64,000 nucleotides of DNA from Thermothielavioides terrestris NRRL 8126. Lineage: Eukaryota > Ascomycota > Sordariomycetes > Sordariales > Chaetomiaceae. Shown here in pieces: positions 22,467-32,922 of the stretch (the stretch's first letter is position 1; every line of letters starts with the position of its first letter). Made by a program: the position numbers and the translations under genes. The notes below the pieces were generated by a model. It was not told where the DNA came from. It was given only the letters and a program-made list of their open reading frames with translations, and did no database searches. The stretch covers positions 7,226,001-7,290,000 of the forward strand of contig NC_016458.1 of assembly GCF_000226115.1 (NCBI RefSeq). Direction: 5' to 3'.

Positions 22467-25400
22467 TATGTACACTACATAGTGTGTGTAGTGTACAGGT
22501 ACTGTAATTCCGTGGAGTTATTCCGTACAGTTTCTCGCTAACCTTTTCGAGAATGAATGCCGGTTGCACGCCAAGCACAACACAAGATGGCGCGTCTACA
22601 CTACGGTAGTGTACGGAAACAGCAAGCTGGTCCTGATCGGACTCCGTGTCATTGTGCAGGCGAACGAGGGGAGGTAGGTACCTGGACAGCCCGCCAGGCT
22701 CTGCTTTGGTAATGATGAAGATTGCACTGAGGACGGATCCTGCGTCTCAATGTATATCAGACGGAAGACTCGGGGCTCATTCCACTTGAATGCCTTACTT
22801 ACAATACTACACTACACTAGCGTTCCATGTGTACAGCGCATTACCAATTGCTGCAGTCTGGAAGTTCCCAGACACGTGCGTGTGGAGACGAGACCCAACC
22901 GGGGAGACATCCGGGGAGCTTGGCTTGGTTCGTTCCAGGCCAGATCGGAAGTTCCCCTGGAATTGCTCGCCCACGCTATAATAACTACCACCACAGTAAG
23001 TTAACGTTAGTGAACTTGGCATGGAAAGGGGCTGGCTGGCTGGTGGGAGGAATGCTATGGTCGGATTGGTCGATGAAACAACTGTCATCTGCGGCAAACC
23101 AACCGGAAGCGATGCCATTCAGCGGTCTCGGGGACCATGTGCCATGCCAGTGACATTGAACTTCCAAGATGAAAACATGGACGGACTTGGCGTTTGGTTC
23201 TGTTTCGATACGTTACAGGGCCGGCTACTGCTGTATGGTAGTGTACGGATATTGTTCAGTTATGTAGTTACTCGCAAGGCCGTCCACGGTAAGTCAAGAG
23301 ATTGGGGTCGCGCTGTGGTAACTCGAGTAAATACTCCGTACTGTGGTAGGTTCTCTGCCTACTGTGGTATGCCGAAGGCACGAGATGAGGTGAGTATGGA
23401 TGACAACAGAACAACTTCCCTGTCCACTATGTACACTAGTGTACACAACACACGAGGCTCAGGTTCTCCTTGGCTTTCAGGGGGCTCCAAGACGCCCAGC
23501 AAGGATTCCCTGCTAGCGCAGCCACATCGGTTCCAGAAAACGAGATGCGCGTGTCGGAACCCAACCAGATGGTCGGGTGGGGTTTCACTGAGCCTGATCG
23601 ACGATGACGCCTCTGCCAATCAATGCGAGATACACACGTAGTGTAATGTACACCTTGCTCTGCCAAAAGTTGGCATCCCACTATCCCTCGTGTCCCCTGG
23701 CGTCGTCCGTCCACATCAACTCATCGGACGAGATCCGATACTGCGCGACTACCCCCGTAGGACTCGTTCGCAAAGACGAGCGGCGAAGAATCAAGCCGGC
23801 GTCCAGGTTGATCAGCCCGCCGCACAGAGCTGCCTCCCAGATTATTGAGCTGCGTCATATCATGAAGTCGCGGGTTGTGGTGTGGATCTTCAGGAAAAAT
23901 TTTCGTTTCCGGGAAAAGAAAGGGCGGCTGAAAGCAGTGGGGGCGAGCCAGGCCGTGAAGGTCAAGGTGTGTTTGCAGGATAGTCACAACCTGATTGGCC
24001 ATATGCTCCACCTTGGTTTCCCGCCACGCAGACAGGGTTAATCATGTGCTTCAAGATGCTACCGAATACCTATGATCCGTATTCCGTACACTGCCTTCTT
24101 AACTTTCCTGCATGGAGCACACACAATATCTGAGCGCAAGGCAGCAGCTCGAGACCACTGTTGCGGTACTTGTGCTAGTTATGTGTACTTCGTACGGCGG
24201 TGACCACCTTGCTCCATATACGGAGTATGCAAGTACCTACATAAGATGGACCTCAGGAGGGCGGGAATAACGGATACACCAGCAAACAGCTCTCGCATTA
24301 CCGATATGCATGTCGTGCAGCCGCCATTGCAGGAGGATTGGAGAAGGAGGACCAACAAGTGAACGCAGTCCTGGCTGATACCTGGCAGATCAACCCCGCT
24401 ACGGAGGTACTGTGCAAGGTGTAGTGTACAGGTGCGTCCACTTTTCAACTTCGTTTCCTTGTCACAAGCCCAGAGTTGTGGGACCTGTTCACAGCAGACC
24501 CATGGGGAAGACCCGAGTGGATGGTCAATAGCGCAGAGTGGGCGGCGCTTCCTTGCGTACCGTGTCTGCCGACGGAGACGGAGACAAGTGGGTGTGGGCC
24601 TGGGAACCGGCGCCGCGGGTAGGCCACTCGACCGGCCGCGGGGAAGCACGAGCGAGGCCGAAAAAGATCCGTCGGCTTGCGCCCGGGCCAAAGCCGGTTG
24701 TTCAAAACACCGAAGCAAGCGACCTCGCTGACCGCCTGCTTACACAGGACCTATTTCACAAAAGGTACTCAAGTGCGCGGCCGCCATCTAGTGTAAAAAA
24801 TGGCCCTCGCTACCGCCGTCCTAGTGTAAGTACCTTGGTATAGAGCTACCTTACCTACCTGGTACTTTTGAAAGCACCGATGGCGGCGCGCTCTGATGCG
24901 CACGTACGGTGTTCCGTACACACCTCAATACTACCTAGGTTGTAACGTTACGCGTATCGTTACAGTAACTAGGTACCACGCCGAGAGAAGGAAGGCCGGC
25001 AATTCCCAAATCGGTCCTCTGTCGTGTTCGGTTTGTCCCTAACGAACGGGATATCGTTGGGGTCCCAGCAGCAGCCGCTGAATAAGCGAGGCGATGAGTA
25101 GCTCAATTGGTGACTAGGAGCAATCTACACTACGTCGCGCCGATCACCAACAGCCGTCCTTGGGCTTGTAGAAGTGGGCCCCCCCACGCTCGCCTCGCAA
25201 GTCAGGTTGATTCAGCGCTGGCTCGTGAATCATTCACTAGTGTACCAGGTAGTATAAACTCCCAGGCGATATGTGGGTGTAAGTACAAACACAGTACACT
25301 CGGGCGAGGAGGCTTGCGGGAAGGATTGGGAGAATGACAGCAACGGCACCGGTATACCAGTGACGTTTAGTGTACTGTACACCACACTCCTGTCCCTCAT

Positions 25401-28400
25401 CTCCCGCAATATGCACGGATCCCACCGCAAGTCTCTACACCTAGTGTAGTGTATTTGTACGAGCACCCCGCGTGGTGTTCCTGAGCTGTCTTGCGTGGGA
25501 GTGGCGTCAGACCTTGGCAGCAATTTCCAATCCCACCCGCCGCGGCGAGCCCCCGCAAGCCGTCTCGGTTCCGCAGGCACGGGCCTCACGTTCACTCGGG
25601 TCCAGTGAATTTCCAGGGGCCCTGTCAAGACGGATAGTTGCACATCGGTTCTGATCTGTTGAGAACATTCATTCATGTCCTGGCACCGGCTGGGGATGTG
25701 TTTGGAAGACACGTCGTTCGCAGGGTGGGGTTCGGCAAAATACCGACAAACGTCGCTCAAACGAATGCAAGCCTGTTCCGGGCGCTAGTTCCCATGATGG
25801 ACTCGAGCACTAGCATTTGCATCTGTCAGCGTGGCAGTGTGTGTATCCGTACATACCGACCAGAGGACTAGGCAGGATGTACTTGAGTTAGGCATGCAGG
25901 GTGGGACGGACGGGCGAGCGGATCGCAATCCTTCGGTTCTCCTGTGCCAGCCAGCAGGCGGCAGAACGTCATCTTTGCACCTTGCAGCTGCGGGTGAGCG
26001 ACCTGATTCGACCCAAGGCCGCGGTTTGGGCTGAGCTGAAGAGCCGGGTGAGCCGGGTCCTTTGACCGAGTCTTCCACAGCCAACAGGAACGACGGAATA
26101 CTGTGGACGCAGCACGGATCACGCAGCCCGTGTATGACTGCCCCTCTTGGCAACACGTGCCCTCGCGCCTTTTCCTGGGGGACCTTTCACGCGGGGAAGT
26201 GCATTGACCCAGACCAATACCCGCGCTGGCTTCATGCACGCAAGTCCGAACTCCTTCCTTCCGGCATCTGATTCGGGAGCGCTTCCTCAATTTCCAAGGT
26301 ACATACAGGTACCACGCACGTCCGATTGTTAAGCAGTACGCTTCTTGGCCCCAGTGGGCAGCCTTCTGAACAGCTCCCGGCTGATGCTGTCCGGCTGACG
26401 TGGCCGCCTCTCCGATGTTGCTTTCGCTCCCGATAGGACAGCAGTTCAAGCCGGCTCTGCCTCTCGGCGACTCGGTCCGAGTCCTGGCATTCGGCCCCCA
26501 CGCGTGACCACGTCTCCGAGTCGCAAGTGAATATGGAGGTTGAGGGATGCTGACACGAGTCATTCGTTGGCCTCTTGGGCTCAGCCCCCAACATCAGGTC
26601 TCATTCCTACAACTCCAGCCTTCGCCTCATTCTCCTTTTGCACCTCTTTCCTCAGACAGCGAGCGACGTCACGCCCAAAATATGACGTATCTATCAACCC
26701 AAGGGAATGCTACTTCATCTCCGTCGTGGATGTCTCGGCCGAGGTGGAACGACGCTCTTCTAGAGCTTCGTGTTCCTTCGCCATATTAACGACCGAGCTA
26801 ACTATGAGGAGAAGAGGCGCATATCTACCAACGCGGCTTGCTCGAACCGAGCTCCATTACTGGGGACAACGAGCAGCCGGCCTTGACCGACGTTGGACGG
26901 CAGGCTGCTCCGTGATTGATCCTCCCACGAGCCTATCGATCAAAGGTCTCTCTATGCCTCCCTGTGCCGGGCTGTCTCGTTTATGGCCGCCTTTCACCGG
27001 CCTGCAGCCTCGGGGCGGGATCAGTTGACGGGGAAGCAGCATGCTGCTTTTGTATGGCACAACGGAGGGGGTCATCTGCGAACTGCCTATCACAGCCCGT
27101 TATGTTCCCAATCCGCCTTCACGTAGCACGAACGGTCACCTATCGGATCTGGTTCGTCTAACAATGTGACCTTGACGGCGCTGGGCTGCATGAAGCTACT
27201 GATCCTTGCATCCAACATGCCACTGCTCGGGCCGCTGTGACCGGGTCCCAGGCCGGCCTGCGTGACGGGGATCTGGTTTCCGCAGTTGAAGCTTTAAGTC
27301 TTCCTGGACCGACTTGCGGACGCCGTTCCGAAGGAGGGCGCCATGACGGTTTAGGGATCAGCGCCACAACGACCTACTGGATGCTCACACCGCTACGCCA
27401 CGGATATCTGCCCGACGGCAACCGATACGGAAGCCGAGACAGAATCAGCAGGACCCTGCAGCATAAGCAAGCACTTCGTAGCTTGGAGTTCTTGACCGGC
27501 AGAGAGGATCGGTCCGGGAGATGGCGCCACGCCGCAGGAGGAACGGACAGCCCCTCGAGGCCGCCGTCAGCGCGAGGTGTCATTGGAAGCCGTCCACCAA
27601 GGTTTGCTGCGCGGGGGCCGACGTGCATGAAAGCGTGCTTGCTTAGCTTGTTGTGACTGCTTTCCGTCTGGTGTAACGCTAACGTCACTGACCAACCCCA
27701 GCCCTGCTCTCGATCTTGTCTGCCCAGCTACCCTGGGCGGCTATCGCTTTTGGATATCGTCGTTGGCACGTCCGGTCGTTACCGGCCTTGATACACAAAG
27801 GAGCTGGAAGCTGCTCGCCGGTCTGTTTGCTCTGGGCTTGCGGGGTGCGACAGCCCAACTTGCAGAGATGACCGCCTTTACCTTGGACGGACCGCCTGAG
27901 CACCAAGAACGGTTCACAGCCCTATGCATGCGGCTGGCGTAGATTGGTCCGGGGGATCCATTCGGCCGGCAGGGCGTGCTTCCGGCAGCATGACCCTGGC
28001 CAACGAACCGGTCACCGACAAACCGATTCGAGAGCCCAGGCGAAGAATCGCGGGTGACAAGAGGCAGCGAGAGGCAAGCTGCATTGCGGAATCGGTCCGC
28101 TGCGGATGGGGCGTGAATCTCCCAGATTGCTTGGAAGCACTTACCTGTACACAGTAAAGGACATCCCGTGTAACGACGGGAACCAGGCAAGGCAAAAGAA
28201 CCCTGCTCAAGACCGCAGAAAGACGCTTGAACAGAATTACAGATAATGTGCCTTCACACTTACATACCGTATCTTAGTATCGTTGGGTCGGAGCACTCAG
28301 CAGTTCCAGCACGCCGAGCAGGAGGTTTGCACGAGGATGAAAACCATCCCTGCAATCCCTGCAACAGCCCTGGTGCGGAACAGGCGAGAACCTCAGGTTC

Positions 28401-28830
28401 CAGAGAAACACCTCAAGTTATTGAGAGTACCTTACCTTCGAGGTAGGTCGCCTGGAGTACCCTGGTACTCTGATTGCCTGACTGGGAAACTTTGGCAACA
28501 GAGAGAGGAACTTGAAGCCATTCAATCGACGCGAGGCTTCACCGGTCCAAAGGCCGGTCCCACTTTTAGCCACACGGTCCACACCGACCCCACTATGGGT
28601 CTCTCGCGGGGTGACACAATCAACCTGGAACCTTCCCGCTCCGCACCATATTGGAGTTGCTCATCCTCTTGCAGAGTTCCATCTGCGCCACACGCAGAGA
28701 CACATCCTTCCGGTCGCCCACGCTGGACCGTCAGCCGGTCAGTCGAACGGAGGAGGATCCGCACATCACAGTCACAGACGCAACGGGGCAAACACGGGAG
28801 CGCCGACACTCCAGAGGCGGTTAGAGTGAT
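22467..28830. other. 6.4-kb gene desert
   Basis: No gene could be supported. Short open frames on all strands lack recognisable motifs and splice-linked partners. The sequence is dotted with TAGTGTA/TACACTA, ACTCCGTA and CTGTGGTA words, several forming hairpins (22469-22497, 22597-22613, 23431-23444). The last few hundred bases will include the promoter of the CCDC124-like gene. Confidence 0.5.
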
Positions 28831-29934
28831 ATGGCGGGCAAAAAAGGCGGCGCCGAGGGCAACAGCAAGAAGGCTGCGGGCCAGGCCCGCAAGGCCGAAG
28901 CCGCGGCGAAGAAGGCGGCGGCTGCTGAGGCGGCGCGCGAGGCTGCCGAGGCGGCCAAGTGGGAGCAGGGAGTGAAGAGCAATGCGAAAAAGTGAGTCTC
29001 TCTTGGCCTGTATGCCCCCGGGGCGTCGCCTTCCCTTGTTGTTCTTTGTTTGGTTATTCTCTGCTTTCACTATCGCTCTTCGCTTGACCTCGCCGGCTGT
29101 GGCCCCGCTGCCGTGGCCGACAGTCCCGCGCCGAGCGTCCGAGTGGTGGCCGGGGTCGTGCTGCCGTCTCGCGGCGCGGGCGCGTACTGTATCATCGTGG
29201 CGATGAGACTGTCACCACGCCCTTCTAAACTCGCGCGAGCAAACTGATCTACGGCGTGGCTCACCCACCGGATTATATCCATCGGCAGCGCTCACATGGG
29301 TCCTGCGGCCTCGACCCCTCCCGACTTAGACACCCACCAAGTTCATTCGGGAGCAGGCACCCCGTGCGGGGATAGCTAAAGTGACAATTGCTGACACTAC
29401 TGCGCCTCAACCTCCAGGGAAGCCGAAGCAGCAAAGAAAGCGGAACAGGCTCGGAAGAAGGCGGAACGCGATGCCTTACTCGCCGAGGAGGAGAAAAATA
29501 CCCCGGGCCGATCGGCGCCCAAGAATGCCAAGACAGCAGTCAAGAAGAGCAGGGGGCTGGACCTGTCGCAGCTAGACGGCGACACTGGCAAAGGGCTGCC
29601 GGCGCTGAGCGCATCGGGCATCGACAATGCTCTGGACGCACTCTCGCTGACATCGCAGTCTGATATCAAGATCGACAGGCATCCCGAGCGGCGGTTCAAG
29701 GCGGCCTATGCGCAGTTCGAGGAGCGACGGCTCAAAGAGATGGACGCGGATGGCAGCGGCGCAGGTCTCCGGCTGAACCAGAAAAAGGAGAAGATCAAGA
29801 AGGAGTTTGAGCGCAGCCCGGAAAACCCGTTCAATCAGCTCACGGCACGCTACGACGCTTCCAAGGACGAGCTAGCCCAGCTGAAAGAGCAGGAACGCGC
29901 CAAAATCGAGGCCCGCCTGACGTCCAATCCCTGA
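28831..29934 (+). CDS. CCDC124 / Lso2-like ribosome-associated coiled-coil protein
   Basis: Small basic coiled-coil protein of the CCDC124/DUF1014 family; the yeast member Lso2 and human CCDC124 bind idle 80S ribosomes and help recovery from dormancy. Exons 28831-28991 and 29418-29934 join in frame (AA|G gives Lys) for 225 residues. The N-terminus starts MAGKKGGAEG followed by Lys/Ala repeats, the long helix that lies in the ribosome. The C-terminal half has the conserved block DRHPERRFKAAYAQFEE (near residue 145) and FERSPENPFNQ near the end, both hallmarks of the family. The intron is 426 nt, long for this genome. Branch-like CTGAC sits near 29390. Confidence 0.88.
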
Positions 29935-30778
29935 ACGCTGAAGTGTCCATACGAGGGCAAGAATCCGAGAAAAAGAGGGGCGGTTTATGCCGGGGGCTCT
30001 ATATGCCGGGGGGCTCATGCGCCCGGCCCGGACGGGAAGGGACGAGGATAAGCGAAGGCGTCTGGGCCGAAGCGGTTGTCCAATGCCAATGGTGGTTCTG
30101 GTTCCCCCAGTCGAGCCTGATGAAAATCTCCGGCTTGAGGTGACGCGCGATCGGCGAGGGGGGGCGCATGGGATAGTCGTGAACAGACCATCTTATTGCA
30201 TTGGATATAGGCATGGGACTTCTGTCGCGGAGGAAGCAGACGGCGAGAGAGCTGAGACCCGCAGACCATGTAGACGGCTAGGTAGTTAGCTGCAAAAGAA
30301 CCCAGTGTGGCCCCATGTCTCTCTCACTCTGTTTGCACTGTTGGGGCTGCCGGTGAATGTTGGGGCAACGCCTTGACAACGGGTGCTGCCTTGCTGGACG
30401 TAGTACATTAACGGCAGTTCCCTGGCGCCAACAGTAGTGTACACTATACTAGTGCCGTGTCCTGGGTTCTTTCGGGGTTCTTGAGTCAGGTATACTAAGT
30501 AGTGTAACCTTTGCCAGATTCGGCGATAAACACCTTTCCCGAAGGTTGCACATACGCACAACCCTAACCCTTGTTTACATTGACTTCGAGCTTGGCGCCG
30601 TTTCGCGCTGCATGAACCTTTATGTCACAGCTTCGTGTCTCGAGGCGTATCACACTCTCACGAAGTTCACCTGCAGCGCACTGATTACTTGACTCCAGAT
30701 TTATCACAACTCACCACGTAAAACCATCTCTTTACCTACTGCGCCGGCCGCATCACAGTTCGTAATGCAAACCCCGCC
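29935..30778. other. Intergenic region with perfect TAGTGTACACTA palindrome
   Basis: 3' flank of the CCDC124-like gene and promoter of the UEV gene. TAGTGTACACTA is perfect at 30435-30446. No gene seen. Confidence 0.5.
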
Positions 30779-32127
30779 ATGTCTTCATCAACCGCGATGA
30801 GAATGAGCGGTCTGCCTGCCGTGAAGCGGCAGCATCTCCTGGCCGAATTGTATACCTATCCGTTCTCTCTCTGCCTTTGCGCCGTCTTCATTATTTGAAC
30901 GGCCTCGCGAGCACAGGGTGGCGGTTTGGCTAACATCTCCGATCTCCCAGCGCCGGTCTCAAGCAAGCATGCCCCCAGGGTATCTACGTCAGCCTCACGC
31001 CGGGCGACCCGAGCCTCTGGTCGGGCGTCATCTTTGTGCGGAAAGGTCCGTTGAGCAATAGCTTTTTCTTCCTTTCTGATTTCTCTCATCCGGACCCTCC
31101 CTTGACGACGGCGTTCTAAGCAACCCCCTTATTGAGCGGAGTGAGAGCAGGCCCGTACGCCCCCGCCATCCTGCGCTTCCAGATCTCCTTCCCCGACACC
31201 TACCCGTCGCTGCCGCCGCTCGTGACCTTCTCGACCGACATGTTCCACCCGCTGATCACGCCGCTCACGACCTACATGTACTCGACGGACGTGCAGGACG
31301 GCGGCACGGCGAGCGCCTTCGACGAGGAGCGCCTGCCGCCCGGCGGGTTTAGTCTGCGGCACGGCTTTCCCGGCTGGTTTGGTCGGGGCAGCAGGGCGAG
31401 GGAGGCAAGGGCCCTGGCGCAGTCGCAGGCCCAGCGGAGGAGCGCGAGTGGTGGTGGTGGTGGTGGTGGTGGTGATGGCGGCGGCGGCGGAGGAACGGCC
31501 GCGGTCATGACCCCGCCCAGGGCCGTGGCTACGGCTACGGGTACGACTCCCGGCTCGGCCGCGTCGGGGACGTCGGGCGTTTCGTCCGCGTCTTTTTCTT
31601 CTTTTTCAACGGCGGGGTATGCGCAGACAGGGAGGAAGGAGATCTCCACTTACGAGGTGCTGCGGTACATCCGGAGCACATTTGACAACGAGGATGTGTT
31701 GGATTCGGTGCCGCTTGAGGCGGCGGGGAACCCTGGGGCGTGGCATGCTTGGCGGACGCACCGGAGGCAGACGGCGGGGAAGGCTTTGCCGGCCCAGAGC
31801 GAGAACAAGGCCACGGAGGACAGTGCCCGGGCGGTGGCAGACCCTGGCACCGGTGCCGTGCCAGCTGCGACGAAGCGTCCTGATGAATGGAACTGGGAGG
31901 GAGTCTGGGAGGAGCGGGTGAAGAGGGGGATCGCCGCGAGCCTGTCCGAGGGTGTGCTGTACGGGAATGCCGGGACTGCAGATGAAGTGGTGCGTCGTGT
32001 CTCTCTGGCATGCTCCTGGACCCATGCTGACGTTCAATGTGCGCAGATTCACTTCCTAAGCATGGAAGATGCCGAAGTGGAGGGGACGAAGTCCAACCTG
32101 CTCCGGACGCTTGGCGCGACTGCCTAG
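30779..32127 (+). CDS. FTS/AKTIP-like ubiquitin E2 variant
   Basis: Catalytically dead E2 variant resembling FTS (AKTIP), the component of the FTS-Hook-FHIP complex that links early endosomes to dynein. Exons 30779-30849, 30951-31045, 31151-31989 and 32047-32127 join in phase to 361 residues. The UBC fold begins KRQHLLAEFAGLKQACPQG, then GDPSLWSGVIFVRKGPYAP, and SFPDTYPSLPPLVTFSTDMFHPLITP. The HPN motif and active-site Cys of true E2s are absent at the expected place (FHPLITP). A Gly/Ser/Ala-rich insert (about residues 153-210) separates this from a C-terminal part with STYEVLRYIRSTF and HFLSMEDAEVEG. The Hook-partner role is inferred from the family. Confidence 0.8.
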
Positions 32128-32922
32128 CAATCTGGAAGCTCCTTCCATGTCTCTTTTTGACGCGCAGAGCAGGAAGCATGGCATGGGCGTACCTTCCATC
32201 TCGGGCACGCAAATGGATGCTCTGCCCGGCGCAGTGAGACGTCCAATGGCATCTGTCAGCTTTGCTCCCCGCGTTCTGACACTCAAGTGCCATCCACCTT
32301 TTCGCCATTCCAACCCTGCGTGTCGCATTTGTGTTAGCGATGCTTAGATACTGTTTCGAACACCGATACCCCTTGAAGCTCATCTAAACCCTACATTGTT
32401 CCGATTGCTCTGTTGCAACGACACTGCAGAGAGTTCCATTTTGGATGCTTAATCGACACAGCAAACAACTAGGTAGTTAACTGCCAGTCGAGCCCCCCCC
32501 ATATCCGGTGGCTAGGAACAGGCTTCTCGAGGCAACGGCGGTATACATGGACGCACGATTCTTCTCAGTCAGAACTCGCAGTCGCCCCGGAAGCGTGCCA
32601 TCGGGCGATGTACCTAGACCGTTGCAAATCACAAAGCGATCAACCCGAGGAACACGCGACCGGATCGCCCGGGTTTCCCGCTGCAGCACCCCTGAGCGCA
32701 GCGCGTTGGACGTGACCATGGACAGTCCGCCGGAAACACCGGGCGGCAGTCGATCCCTGACTGTCCCCAAGAGGAGAGGAGACCGGGGGGGCTGGGCTGT
32801 GTACCACCCAGTTGGCGGCACCGGCAACAGGTCCAGGGACGCAGGACATGGGGAGGGTGGGAGTTCCGCATATGTCGAGCCGTGTCTGAGGTGCAGTCTG
32901 GCTTACACATTACACAGTACGC
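32128..32922. other. Intergenic region
   Basis: No gene seen; spacer between two plus-strand genes. Confidence 0.4.

Noticed and set aside
23021..23641. 206-codon plus-strand frame in the desert
   Set aside because: No motif, no splice partner, and an overlapping minus-strand frame of similar quality.
25099..25110. TAGCTCAATTGG, a good tRNA A-box
   Set aside because: No B-box or T-arm follows within tRNA distance, so at most a fragment.
29195..29260. Possible box C/D snoRNA in the long CCDC124 intron (GCGATGA and CTGA)
   Set aside because: Box C has a mismatch, the terminal stem is weak and the spacing is short; not enough to annotate.
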